A stretch of DNA of 64,000 nucleotides. It comes from Spirodela intermedia (taxonomy: Eukaryota > Streptophyta > Magnoliopsida > Alismatales > Araceae). Location of the stretch: contig LR746269.1 in the NCBI GenBank assembly GCA_902729315.2, positions 7,166,231 through 7,230,230 of the forward strand. The letters are read 5' to 3'. A model generated the notes under the pieces. That model had not been told where the DNA came from. It saw only the letters and a program-made list of their open reading frames with translations, and made no database searches. The position numbers and the translations under genes were made by a program. Positions 1 to 12,695 of the stretch are shown piece after piece (within the stretch, counting starts at the first letter, position 1; each line of letters begins with the position of its first letter).

Positions 1-1025
1 ACTTCAAGATAATATTATAATTTCATCATATATGGTAAATAATCTTCTCTTTTGATCATAATAAAAATAGAAAATGTTCAATTGGAACATGAAACGTGAC
101 TAAATTAGTATAGTTACTCTTCGAGACAATGGAAGAAGGGAGATCCTCTAATGGGAAGATGATCTAATGACTTCAAAAGAATTGAAGAGAAGCCATATGA
201 GGTGAAAATTTCATGTACAGTTCTATAAAGTGATAGTAAGGGCAACTTATTAGCCAACGTTTTCACTATCACCCAAAAAACACAAACTCTCCTTATGTTA
301 AGTTGTTTGAGTACAATTAACCTTTGGATTTGAAATCATTACTAATATACCTTGTATTGGCCATAATTCACAAGAACATTCTATAGTATTAGTAATAAAA
401 TATTTCTTTGATAAAAGATGAAAATATTTATTATTTCTTAGCATTCAAATATCCAACAAAGATAAATTTTAATGCCTAAAGTCAAGCTTCCCTAATTGTA
501 GACATATACCATACATCTGAAGATCCTAGGAATCAAATTCATCTTTAATTTGACATGTGGGTAATAGGATGAAAAACATATAATGAACATTTAAATTCTA
601 AGACCCTTGTTGGTAACTAGCTTATAAAGTGGGCAGCTATTAAGACCACTTCTCCCAAAAAGCTTTTGCTACCCTATTTTGGAAAAGATGTACTCTAGCT
701 TCTTCTAATAAGGGTATGTTCTTTCTCTCGATCACCCCATTTCATTGTGGGTTGTTGAGGCATGAGGATTAATGAAAGATTCCTTCTTTTCGAAAGAATT
801 CATTTATAGTTTGATTAAAATAATTTCTAGTATTATCTGATTTAAATATTTTGCTTGTAAATCTGAAATTGATTCTTAATTAGTGTACAAAATTATTCTA
901 CTTTATTCACTTTAGATTTATGATTTAGCAAATAAATCCATATTGTTCATGAGTAATCATCTATAAATGTCACAAACCATCTTACTCCCAATACATTAGG
1001 AGTAGATGAGGGTCCTCACATATCA

Positions 1026-1367
1026 CTATGAACCACTAATAGGAAGATATGATCTTTTATTGTTTACAAATTCACACACAACACATTTAAATCCATCAAT
1101 ATTAAATTTCAAAAATAACTTTGAAAATAGATGTTTCAATGTCTTGAAAAAAGGATGACCAAGATGACGAGGATATAACGAAAGCTCCTTAGGTGTAGTA
1201 GGTTCATCATTTTCATTCCCTAATAGAGATTGCAAGCCCCCCATGTAGGTACGAGCTAAGGTTCCAAGGTGATAGAGGCTGCTGCACTCTTCAGCACTTC
1301 CAGTCAAATTATTCGTCACCTTTTCATATACATCATATATGTATATCATTACCAATACTCGCCCCAC
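1026..1367 (-). pseudogene. copia pol fragment, GAG-pre-integrase / start of integrase
   Basis: The open stretch of 113 codons contains LYHLGTLART followed by RHLGHPFFKTLKHLF and the pair CVVCEF with basic KNKRSYLP-like residues. This matches the His/Cys zinc-binding segment (LGHP...C..C) that precedes the integrase core in copia polyproteins. The normal single run is broken by a roughly 30-codon stretch between the LYHLGTL and RHLGHP parts. A sister fragment with the same order lies at 20079-20261. It is a relic, not an active gene. Confidence 0.75.
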
Positions 1368-1418
1368 AATTTATATCATAGATTAATTTTTTAATAGAGA
1401 TTAGATTGGTAGAACATT

Positions 1419-2633
1419 TGTTGATGCCCTTGGGCATAGATTTTGATATTACAATTATATGAGAAAATATATAATTCATGTTTGATATTGTTTACAAGAT
1501 TATCATAAATGCCTCATAGATTTAATGCAAATAAATCTATTATTTATCTTGTGACATTATGGCTAACCTTGAGATTAAGTGGATTGATGAATAGGTGGAG
1601 CGCCACATATATATGGATAAATATTTGTTGGAAAAAAAATATTTAATAGGTAAATGATGGTTATGTTTTTAGTTCATTTATCCATGATTATTTAACCATT
1701 TAAGTGCAGCTACTATTTATTAGTCACGTTCATCATTAAAAGAAAAAGAAAAAAAAAAGGTTCGAAATATCAAATGAGCTCTTGTGAGTCTCGAACCGGA
1801 AATCTGAGCGATGACACGTCAACTGCTTACGTGGAGAAAACGACCAGCTTAACGAATCTGAAGACGAAGTCAACAAGAACCTCAAGTTCAAATTTCAAAT
1901 CAAACGGACTAGAGAATAGAAAGATATTGAATTCGCAATGGTCAGAGGTCGTTGCCGCGCGTTCCGGAAAACGGTAAGTATTTGAACTGACTTTCCCATT
2001 TTATCTCTTGAGCAAATGCGGAAATCTGTTGAAGGACGACGCCCTACAAGTAAAGGAAGCTGGGGAGATCAACCAAAATGATTCCACTTCGATCTACTAC
2101 GAGTTATCTCTCTTACGATCAAGAATCATCACTGCCAAGCTTCAACCGCCAGCAGACTGCATCATCCTTCTTCATCAACGATTGGTGATCAAGATAAAGC
2201 TTGAATCTTTCAAGGAGGCTCTTGATCAGGCCCTAAGGTAACTGGGTAGTGAGTGGAGAGTGATTTTGGGCAGAGGCACGAGGTACTCTAAGCCCTGTTT
2301 GGCCCGGAAGGGGCTGAAGCTCTGCGGAAGTCAAACCTGAGGTATTGGGCTGCTGATCCCATTAATTTCAGTGTGTATTTCCGAAGGAAATAATAGAATA
2401 CCGGTAATAAGTATCCTCCGTTACTGGAAGTAGCCAGGTGAGGGGCGAATCAATATAACTTGTCTCATAGTGAGAACCCACCGGAGGAGAGAGAAAGCAA
2501 TCCTGCGCATAGATAATCACGCAGAGCTGTGTTAACACATATGTTGACACATCTACTATCCAGGAAGAAAATCGAAGATCATTAAAATACCAATTCACCC
2601 CCTTGGTATTTTGTCTAGCCTCTAGATCTTTCA
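1419..2633 (+). mobile_element. Solo LTR (1215 bp) with perfect 5-bp target duplication
   Basis: The segment begins TGTTGATGCCCTTGGGCATA and ends in CA, the canonical LTR termini. It is flanked by the identical pentamer ACATT at 1414-1418 and 2634-2638. On both sides COP-1 resumes without loss: the COP-2 copy near 20310-20360 carries the uninterrupted sequence. There is no internal region, so this is a solo LTR left by recombination between two LTRs. Two short open stretches inside it (1774-1977, 2008-2241) have no recognisable product. No second copy is seen in the window. Confidence 0.85.
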
Positions 2634-2639
2634 ACATTT

Positions 2640-3900
2640 AGGGACATGTAATACATTTTTAATTGTGCTTAAAGAATCAATTTTCACATAACCTATGCCA
2701 ACTACAAAAATTAGTGATGCATTAGTTGTGGCTACTTTCTTACTACTTGGATAAGGATTGTAAGTTAACAAATATTTTAACGTATTAGTCATACAATCAA
2801 TGGCTATAGTATCTTAGATTAATGATATTAAAAATGAATTGCACGTAGTACGTTACAAAGGATCTCAAAGTCTAATTGGAGGAGCCTCTAAAGCTCTCTA
2901 ATAGTATCTAGATGAATTGCATATACTATATGAATTGCATATAGTATCTAGATGTCATGGCTGATGTCAGTCTTTAGTCCTACTAGCTCTCTAATAGGAT
3001 TCATCTCCAAGGTTGTTATTTCATCTAGAGTCTGGCATGTTGGGAAGATGAACTTACCTCTTGATTGAAGTCACCCTTGAAGCTTGTAGCATTTTTCAAA
3101 GAAATCTCGTGCCTAGTTGTAGTAGGTGTACCGTAGGTTGTCCCTATAATCACCCTTCTTCACTCTTGTGCTTGATTGATGTGCTGGACTTCCTACTTCC
3201 TTATGTTTAACCAGAAATGTAGTGTTATTCATGGATTATGGTCTATAAGTTTCATTCCTCATTTCTCACTAAGGTAATGACTTCTCACTAAGGTCTATAA
3301 TTTTCTCTTCCTAGAATTTGTGTTCGAATTTGATCATATTCAAGATTAAGGTCAATGAGGAATTTGTAAATCCAATCAATCTTAATGTATTTCTTAAAAA
3401 AAATTACATATTGTGGATCTATTGTGATAATTGGCTTATACTAGTGAATTTTTAGAGAGTTTAACTTGATCACATATTCTCTAACTGATTTTGTGTCATG
3501 TTTTACACTCATAGCTTTTGATATAAGTCAAAAAATCTAGCATGCATCAAGTTCCTTTGAAAAAGCTTTGTTAACTTTTTCTTAAATATCTCTTGTAGTT
3601 GGAAGAAACAAATACTTTGTATTGATTTTTGGGGTTATGGTACTCCAGAGCCATGGCTTAATTATATCCTCTTTATTCTATAGCCGAAATCATAGATCAC
3701 TTGATTCAAGTGATAGATCTAGGATGTGGCCTACCCTTTTTGTTCTTATGAGAATCAGCTCAATAACTCACTCACTTCATTGGAGTATGTTTTTACCATT
3801 CAACTTGAATTTACTCAGGATGTTTGCAACTCTAAGGCATAGCTGGGTATATCATCAATCTAGGGTACTAAGGAAGCCATATATATCACCTCAGATATAA
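2640..3900 (-). pseudogene. copia gag region relic (COP-1)
   Basis: This stretch is similar along its length to 30093-31030, where a clearer gag-type peptide survives (30395-30619). It lies between the pol fragment and the primer-binding site, where gag is expected. No long reading frame remains on the minus strand. The plus-strand open stretch at 3622-3900 is an antisense shadow. Confidence 0.6.
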
Positions 3901-4237
3901 GAGAAACACCATGTGCTCAACTAGCTAGTGTTGTGCTCCTATTCTCCATGAGGAGGAATAGGGCCAAATGGAGGAAAACAAGGGTCGTGTGATAACTGGG
4001 TCCTCTTTCTCTAGACGGATATTTATCTGTTCTCTCACCTCCATACAAGGGAGGGGAGGTCAAGAAGTTGAGGGAGGCCTTCTATAACAATAAAAAATAC
4101 TGCCATAGGCTGAAAAATGTGTAGAGAAGCAAGATCTTGAAAAATCAAGGCAAACTAGCGGTTTCCCTTTTTTGTTGAACAAGCAGCCACAAAGTGAATC
4201 TTCAAAGGGCCATAAGTGGAACAAGTCCACGTGGGGT

Positions 4238-4249
4238 GCTTTGATACCA
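4238..4249 (-). other. Primer-binding site for tRNA-iMet (COP-1)
   Basis: On the minus strand it reads TGGTATCAAAGC, one mismatch from the standard plant copia site TGGTATCAGAGC. It lies three bases inside the LTR end, as expected, and fixes the strand of COP-1. Confidence 0.8.
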
Positions 4250-4252
4250 TAT

Positions 4253-4545
4253 TGAAGCCACTCTGATCGAAGTTCTATAGAGAAAATGTTGCTGGCGACG
4301 AGAAAGCCGTTGGCTCATGAGAGAGGAGATAGAGAGAGAGAAAATGAAAGGGTGAAAACGAAATTAGGACTAAAATGGTTTGGATGCACATATAAGTAGA
4401 GGGTCAAATCCGATAAATCAATCTCACTTGTGCCAAAATTGGATCTGATATGCTCATGAATAGTAGGGTCTAACTATAAAAATAAAGAATGAGTATGTAC
4501 AAATAGAATTACAATTATGATATAACTATAATATTTCATTCTCCA
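4253..4545 (-). repeat. 5' LTR of COP-1 (293 bp)
   Basis: Bounded by TG and CA, directly next to the primer-binding site. Its outer part (about 4390-4545) is similar to the 3' LTR of COP-2 at 15835-16004. Block A1 begins immediately to its right. Confidence 0.75.
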
Positions 4546-4668
4546 AGAATTCTCATGATCGTACATAGACCTAAGGTGGCCATATGCACTAGAGTCGATC
4601 TCTCAAGCAGACAACATTGTGGTAGAACATCGAGTAGGGAGGATGATTCAAGATCCGGGATGAAGTTA

Positions 4669-5609
<941 letters not shown>

Positions 5610-7576
5610 CTCAGACAGCCTTTTCCCACCGCCGAACTATTGCTCCTTAGTAGGCAGCAATCTCGTCTGTCGCATATTTATACACTCCCAAGGAAGAAGG
5701 CCACAATTGATAGGATACCTTTTCCTGTGGACAAGTACAACTTTACTCCAACTCATACGGCAACATCGACTCTCTCTCTCTCTCTCTCTCTCTCTTTCCG
5801 GGTTCATCACCTGGTATCACTTGGTAGCACCTGGTTCATCGTTCCACTGTAGCCGCTGAGCTACCATCTCTTCCTCCCGTTTCTCCGGCGTATACGCCCC
5901 CTCCATTCTGGACTAGTGGGGTGGGGAAGCTGGACAGAACAGACGTGAGGAAGGAGGAAAGAACAAGGTCAACAGGTTATCCCGTAGGCCGACAGGTCGT
6001 CTCGAGTCTGGTCATTCCCGGGGAGCGATCTCTAGTTTCCGTGTCAACTCACGAAAGCTTTGAGAGAAAAATTAACCTAAAAATTTGCGTGAGAGAATAC
6101 CACGCGTGGGATTGAGAGGCTGTACGCCACGTGCCCATCGAGGCGTTGAAAATCGCCACTTGAATGACGGCTTAGTGGGGGGAAGTAGGTCAACTTTGAA
6201 AACGGCTGATTTGGTGATGGAAAAGGCATTTACACGAATCATATCTTACAAATTTGACATTTGGAGCAATCTATATTGGTATTAATCCAAATGTGGAACT
6301 CCCATCAGGATATTATCTGAACTCCATTTTGAGCGCATCATTTGAATGATCACAATTTACTTAGTCTTCCCACCTGTTCAAGAACATGAATGATCTTATG
6401 AATCCCAAGGTACGCAAATGGGTGGTTGAGCGAAAACGACTTGGACTATGATGCACTAAGGATATTCTATCAACTCATTTAAAATATTTAAATGCGAGTG
6501 CATTGGATTATAAAAACCTGATACTTACGCAAATAATCATATTATTAATCTTCCTATGTCATAATCTGACATTTATTGAGGGATTTCTCTTTCATCAAGG
6601 CCCATGTTCACATAAGTTTTTTGCATGAAAACAATTTGAAGGATTGTCTATTTCATACCTTATCATAGGATGGAAAGTTTTGAACATGTTTGTTCTCGAA
6701 TTTTATTTTTGTAGCAAGTTTTTTGCAGTTCTGATCTAGATGTTCCATATCCAGCTTTTTTTGACATTTATTATTAATTTTCTGAAAATTGTGATCTATC
6801 ATTTCTTCATGAAACTACTGAGAGAAAGATATATGTTGGAATTTTTTTTAATAACTTTTGTTAAATTGCATAATTTTATCTTAAAAAAAAATGACATGAA
6901 AGTTATTAAGTTTTTAGAATTTTCTTTGATGCTTTGTCAAATAGGGTGACGAGACGTTGGCCAAATGGAACTTCTACGACATCAGCAATTAATTACATTA
7001 AAGTGATTAGACTATTAATACAAAATAGAATTTTTAAGTTTACATTTGACTCTGATTCTTAAGCCTCATCATTATCACTTTACTTAGGATTAATTCCTAG
7101 CGTGCGCCCCCGCCCGCGTGTCAGTGGTTCATGTATGTGCGTGCGCGCCCGCACGCCTTTAAGTACCTTAATTGTCAACTATGTCCGCCGTGAAAATTTG
7201 AAATGAAGAATATGTTAAATGCCACAGAAATACTTAAAAAGATACATTTTCTGCCCGGATTAAAACAGATGATCTCTCTCTCTCTCTCAAATACTCATTC
7301 CTCGTTGACAACCCAAGACACCTTCCCATCGTGGAAGAAATCCCTCGTGTCCCGTTGCAGGGATGGGACGTCTCGTAGGACTCTGAAGCTTGTTTTCCGG
7401 ACAGTTCCAGGGGGCTCCAGACGACGTGAGAGATTTGTGAAGATTGTCCGTCTCGGTAGCAGACCCGCCCGTAGAAACCTGAGGAAGAGGGGGGAGTTAC
7501 GCAATAGTAGCATCTCCAGACAAAATGGGTAGGACCCAGAGAGTGCGACATGCGAGGAAGCAGTTGTGTCGGGGTA

Positions 7577-7607
<31 letters not shown>

Positions 7608-7775
7608 TTACGGCTTCAAGTAATTCTGTGCATCGGGGGAATCAGTGTCGTCTTCCTCACCTCTCCTCTTCTCCTTCCTGCTCGAACCCCAGGTGTTTGG
7701 AAGTTGGAAAAAGGTCGAGGAAGTCAAGCTTGACACCCGACCCATCAAACAGGGCCGCAGATCCCCTGCGAGCCC
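5610..7775. promoter_or_regulatory. Block A1 divergent intergenic region between DUF7731 and PLIP copies
   Basis: No gene is seen. The region is the duplicate of 12942-14280 (B1), 32858-34672 (A2) and 48649-50611 (B2). It keeps the TATA box of the DUF7731 copy at 5675-5682, CT tracts near 5770 and 7580, and the PLIP 5'-untranslated sequence from about 7260. About 5925-6740 is almost identical to 13275-14090. A GC-rich stretch of roughly 55 bp at 7101-7158 is absent from A2 and B2 and replaces the place where B2 has TATAAAATA. Confidence 0.65.
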
Positions 7776-8146
7776 ATGGACAGTCTCTGCTTTCGGGCTC
7801 CTCCAGGCCTCGTGGGGATGCCATTCCAGGAATCAGCCGCCGCCGGCGTGGGGGAGACGCTGGCTGATTCTCGGCGCAGCTACATGCGGGCAATACCGCC
7901 GAAGATGATGCGACCCCGAGAAGGCGGATCAGTTGAGAGAGGAAATAAAGAACTCGCTGGTCTACAGGAGCAGAGAGAGAGAGAGGAAGGAACATGAGAG
8001 AGAGACGGCACCCTCCTCACGGCACCGTAGGGGTAGGATCGATTTCGGCGGTGGAGGAATGGAAGCGAGGAAGAAGCGGCGGTGGGGTGAATGACGATAG
8101 GATTTTTGATGATGGGGAACGTTGCTCGAGCTACCAGGCGGCGGCG
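7776..8146 (+). pseudogene. PLIP-type plastid lipase, exon 1 fragment, block A1
   Basis: From the ATG the peptide starts [18 protein letters not shown], nearly the same as the intact gene at 50612. Sequence similarity runs to about 8146. The frame shifts inside the GA-rich stretch near 7968-7990 and stops at 7995, before the conserved part of exon 1. A short gap near 8030, relative to B2, removes the NWVFKI part. All exons with the lipase core are missing; unrelated sequence follows. It cannot encode an enzyme. Confidence 0.85.
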
Positions 8147-8780
8147 GGATTGCACCACGAAATCATGCTTTTTAATGGGCAATAGTTGCATCACAAAATC
8201 ATGGTTTTTAATAGGCATTAGTCGCACCGTGATATTCTCGGCATCAGTGAGCTCGAGAAGTGATTGCTCCGCGGCCGCGGACTTTCTAGAATTGGGCCTG
8301 GACAGGGCCTGCAGAATCTCTCTCGCCAACTCGCATGCATAGATCATGAGCCATCAGGATTCGGCGGGTCCTCAGATGAAGGCTCACAATGACCAAATCT
8401 TATGATTATTAACACCATAACCGACGAAAGGACTGCCCACAAATCAAGAACGCCAAATTTTAGAACTCAATGTCTGTACGTAGAGGCCTACCTCCACGAT
8501 CAGTGGAGGGGGCAGCTGGAAGGGTCGTGTTGTTGAATTCGCTCGTTTCATGGGAGTTGGCTGAAGCATCATAAAAGTATATTCCGACCAGTTTTTTCTC
8601 ATGTCGCCCTTGAGGCTTCGAAAAAGGAGCTGGATGGGTCTCGGCAAAAGGCATTGCCGGCGCTGATCAGCACCTTCGTCGTCCCTTTCACCATCTACCT
8701 GAACTATTCAGATCCTGTCCTGTAAACTGTCAAATTAGACGAAACCCTAAGAGACTCGAAGAAGACGAAAGGACCTTTAC
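8147..8780. other. Unassigned segment with coding-like patches between two gene relics
   Basis: This segment is absent from B2 and replaces PLIP exons 2-5 in block A1. Two stretches look like exons but I cannot name them. On the minus strand, 8215-8347 encodes a peptide with ELAREILQALSRPNSRKSA and LLELTDAENI. On the plus strand, about 8605-8724 ends in ALISTFVVPFTIYLNYSD before a stop. A near-repeat of AAATCATG-TTTTTAAT-GGCA units at 8159-8218 occurs twice. It may be captured gene fragments; no function is claimed. Confidence 0.35.
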
Positions 8781-8993
8781 CGTGGAGCTGGTGAAGCAGA
8801 AGATCGCGGTGGACACGAAGGATGCTGAGTCTCAACGGAATGTAGGAGTAAGATGGTATGGTCTTGTTGAGGAGCCTGGACGGAGCCTCAGAGAAAGAAA
8901 AGGGTGGAGACTGCGCCGACCTTCGCAGAAGCGGAAGGAGAGGGCGAGAAGGACGGTGAAACTGACGTGGACTGAGTATCCTCACGTGTAAGA
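8781..8993 (-). pseudogene. Diverged DUF7731-type fragment (exons 1-2 only)
   Basis: On the minus strand the 3' part of a first exon (down to 8921) ends SFTVLLALSFRFCE plus a split Gly/Asp codon and a GT donor. After a short intron, a second exon at 8781-8830 reads ASFVSTAIFCFTSST and ends at a GTAAAG donor. This copies the layout of the intact genes: a hydrophobic leader ending C-E, the same intron phase, and an exon 2 of the pattern SSIVDNAILCFNNTS. The start codon is lost and exons 3-5 are absent. The same remnant recurs in block A2 near 42641-42740. It indicates an older, more diverged member of the family. Confidence 0.55.
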
Positions 8994-9490
8994 ATAGTGT
9001 ATATATGCATACGTACATGAAAACCAACGAGGAGACTGGGATCACCTCGTGGCCAGGTTGGGGAGGTTGGTGAAATAAGTTCTGATGCGGTGTAAGGTCC
9101 ACCAACCCGAACCTAAGCTTGCTTCCCCGAGCAGCGATACGTACGTACCTACTGAGTTGCTTCCTTGACTATTCTCCCTCTCTCTCTCTCTCTCTTTCTC
9201 CCCCACCTAGTTCCACGCCTAATTAATTGTTCGTGAATGCCCTTTGAATGTTTGTCTTTTCCTCCGGCGCACGAGAGATTGCAACCAGGACTGAAGAGTA
9301 TAAGTGGGTTGTCCTTGTGTGGAAGTTTGCCTATCGAAAAATGATCGAGTATCCCTTTTATGTTGTCACCAAAGTGTAGGGTATATCCCTTGGAGACTGT
9401 GGTCCAAGTTCTCCACCCTACGATCTCTGTGTTGCCTGGTCTGGGCTTTGATAAGGCAGGTGAGGAAGACTAGACTATGCCTATGTTCGT

Positions 9491-9530
<40 letters not shown>

Positions 9531-10745
9531 GGTCTATGTAGGTCATGCCCTATCGTTTATGTATGACAGTGAATATGAAGGGTAGGATCATGTCCACGAA
9601 GAAATATCGGCTCTCCATTGTGATATCTGCACCGTGAGGAGAGAAACTCAGATAGATTTCAAAGCATGTGAAAAACCACTTGAAAATGTCCTAGTTTACT
9701 TCCTTGAGACTCCTAAACCAATCATGAGAGTCAGTTTTAGGATGTTTGTTTAGAGTTCATTCCATTAAACACCTGCCCTACATCAAAAATGATTTAGGAT
9801 ACAATTAACATTAGAGGTTTAATGGACAACATAATTCTTCAACCAAGTGGAAGTAAAGATGATGGAGAGATAGCCTTGGAGTTGGCACTGATGATCGAGG
9901 CATTGATACATGGAATTGCTTCTTTGAGTAGTCACCATATCTCTATGCCCTTTCTTCCCATCCCAAGTTGATCGCTAGGTTCATGATTCGATGGTAGTTG
10001 TTGAGACCATATATACTTCGTATATCTCCCCCTCCCTTTGGGGCCGATGACTTCTAATGGTTTGAGGTATATTTTTTCTCTTCAAAGATCAAATGATATA
10101 AGACCGATTTCTATAGTGGATCTAGTTTACCTTATCATATTGTTTTATGCTTATTTCCCAACTGAATTAGATATCCTCCCCAACTAAGATTATTTATTTC
10201 TTTTGTATCTTTGATTTAATCAAGAATAATTAAATGATCAAGGCATGATGATAAACAAGTTACTATATGTCATTCTTGTGAAATTCTAACACTTCATTCA
10301 ATCCATATCATCACCCTTTTCTGATGATTATTGGGGATTGGTGATCTTGGTCTATTGGTCAGACCATGACCAATGTGGTACATATTATCTAGGTTGATGA
10401 TCCAACCGCATGGCCAGCTAGGAGATAGAGAGATGTTATTAACGGATTGAATGATGTAAAACAAGAATTAAAATATGAAAGTAGAGAATATACATAACAT
10501 TAAGAAACATTATTTCATATGTTTAATTTTGTCACTAAGAATTTTTTTCTCCTATCTCTATAATTCTGCGCAGAAACATAATGTATCAAATGATGGGCTT
10601 GTAGTTTGTGTATTTGCCAAGAAAGTATGGCATACTAATACAATATATGGGTTTATAAGTGAGTTGGGTAGACCTACAAATTGGCCCGAGCTTTTTTTTT
10701 TGGGGCTTGAGGTAATTTCTCCTTGTCATGTGCTGCTCATTGTCC

Positions 10746-10747
<2 letters not shown>

Positions 10748-10797
<50 letters not shown>
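10748..10797. repeat. (TC)n microsatellite
   Basis: A nearly pure TC run. The block A2 counterpart at 46541-46585 is slightly shorter. Confidence 0.9.
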
Positions 10798-10801
<4 letters not shown>

Positions 10802-11348
10802 GTATGTATGTATATATATCCATATTAACTAGGCTAGTTTTTTCATGCATGTTTGAAAATAACTACTATAATTAACGACCTTAGAATTCACTTTTGACTG
10901 AATTGATCGACTTGAATTGAATCACTTGGTGGCTTAGCTACAATGACCCCTTATCCTAGCAAACTCTTGCTTCTTACTAGTTAATGTTCTGGAGCAACGA
11001 ATTCCCTTAAGATAATGTTATTTCTAGTACATCCTTTGTTATCGTTATTCTTTGAATTGTCCTTTATGTTTTTGCGCTAGTCTTTCACCATGGTTAAAGG
11101 GGTTTCAAGTGTTAACTTGTCTCAAGTTCGTGGATTCTCCATCATCAACCCGCCCCTTTTGGTACTAATTTTGTTTTGGCCGATATATGGGTAATTACTT
11201 ATATTTGGTGAATCGATTTGGATTAACTTATTTTTTTTTGTCTCTGTTAGATTGTTTACCAAATCAACAAGATTGCGGCTGATAAGTATCAGAGGCAGGT
11301 TTCACAAACATATAACATTAGTTTTTAATGATTTCAATAAGAACTCAA

Positions 11349-11354
11349 TTTATT
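11349..11354 (-). terminator. Candidate polyadenylation signal of the B1 DUF7731 gene
   Basis: AATAAA on the minus strand, about 155 nt after the stop codon at 11510. The equivalent hexamer sits at 47134-47139 for the B2 copy. Plant poly(A) signals are loose, so this is only a candidate. Confidence 0.35.
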
Positions 11355-11509
11355 TCCATTTTAAAGAAATTTGGACACAATTAATACCAAATGATTCTCA
11401 TGATTGAACGCAAAGCCCAAGTGGGCATTGCACCAAAGTGGATCCCTCAAGCAGACAGCATTGCGGTAGACAATCGATGAGGGAGGATCATTCACTATCC
11501 ACGATGTTC

Positions 11510-12598
11510 TTAGGCCAGCACCACGAACATCAACGTACCGATGGCCCACAGGCCAAGAGCTCGAATGTGAGGCCTCAGAAGGCTTCCTCCATTACTGGCT
11601 GGTGGAGGAGCTGGTTTCGGAACTGGTGCAGTTGCAGGCCCTGAAAATTCCCAAAAAAAGAAAAATATGGTAAGACTACCAAGAACAAAGAAAGTGAGCT
11701 GCGAGAAGGCTGCCTCCATGTCTGGGTTATTCAAGACCTGGCCCACGAGCTGGTGAAATGGTCGGCGGACGAGCTGGTGAAATGGTCGGTGGACTCGCTG
11801 GTGAAATGGTCGGCGGACTCGCTGGTGAAATGGTCGGCGGACTCGCTGGTGGAGTTGCATTACCTGTGATATTGAAGTTTCCTAGAAAAACAGGAAATAT
11901 TATTACGTTCCGCCTAGATAAGAGTATATGTGTATATACATTTATATGTATGTGTGCATCTTTGAATCGATTCTGAAACGATGGTACGGTTTTGGACTAG
12001 GGTCATTGGAAGGGATTCTAAAATGTCCTCAGCTCGAGTACTGGAGTGCGAAATATATCTCATAAGATAGTTGTTAGCCACAATCGTGTTGATTTGCAAT
12101 GTTTTGAAAATTAGAGAAGTTAAACGAATCAAGAGCTCTTATTTGAGATTCATAATGCCATCCGATTTATAGAATACAGTTCTCAAAAGTTCTATATTTG
12201 GGTCTCCGTGCCTTTTTCAAGCTTTTTCAGGCCCGGGGTCTAATAAAAAGTTATTTATTGGACTAATATGTTACTTCATTATAACTGCCTGAGTAACCTG
12301 TCCGAAGGTATTTCTCTAATTACCTCTTCCAATGCCGCTTCCACAAGCAATGAGGATCGTAGCGTTGACAGCCCTTATCGTCGCTCCATTGTAGAAATTG
12401 AAGTTAGACAATATCCCGTCGATGCACTTAAGAACGAGCTGAGTTTCGGCCAAACAGGGCCCGCTGCAGAAGGCGTCGACGGCGTTTCCAGACACATTCA
12501 GCGTCCCGTTCGCCGTCAACCTATACTGCTCCTGGCAGTTCCTGTAGATCTGTTTAACCCCTTCGGACCGTCAGATCATGATAAAAGGTACCACAGAA

Positions 12599-12695
<97 letters not shown>

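Larger units (their letters stand above)
1..4545 (-). mobile_element. Ty1/copia retrotransposon COP-1 (partial, degenerate, minus strand)
   Basis: A copia element read on the minus strand and cut by the window edge. From right to left it shows a 5' LTR (4253-4545), a primer-binding site complementary to initiator Met tRNA, a decayed gag region (about 2640-3900), and a pol region starting with the GAG-pre-integrase zinc segment (1026-1367) and running into integrase-like sequence. This gag-before-pol order with GAG-pre-integrase is typical of copia. Many stops and frameshifts make it inactive. Sequence 1-1370 is closely similar to 16655-16840 plus 19300-20280, and 2815-3890 to 30095-31030, so the same family occurs again as COP-2. 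A complete solo LTR of another family interrupts it at 1419-2633. Confidence 0.85.
8994..11355. other. Non-coding duplicated spacer, end of block A1
   Basis: No gene is recognised. The stretch is similar to 42740-43235 joined to 45167-47140 in block A2, with small indels throughout. It contains microsatellites: (TC)n/(AC)n at 9489-9531 and (TC)n at 10748-10797. Short open stretches at 9304-9585 and 10475-10828 run into the microsatellites and are not credible genes. The junction to block B lies near 11355 and is matched by the junction at 47140. Confidence 0.6.

Noticed and set aside
11749-11850. Regular 24-bp repeats that could be mistaken for a repeat array with spacers
   Set aside because: They are adjacent units without spacers and encode the ASPPTISP protein repeat in exon 4 of the DUF7731 gene; a CRISPR array is not expected in a plant nucleus.
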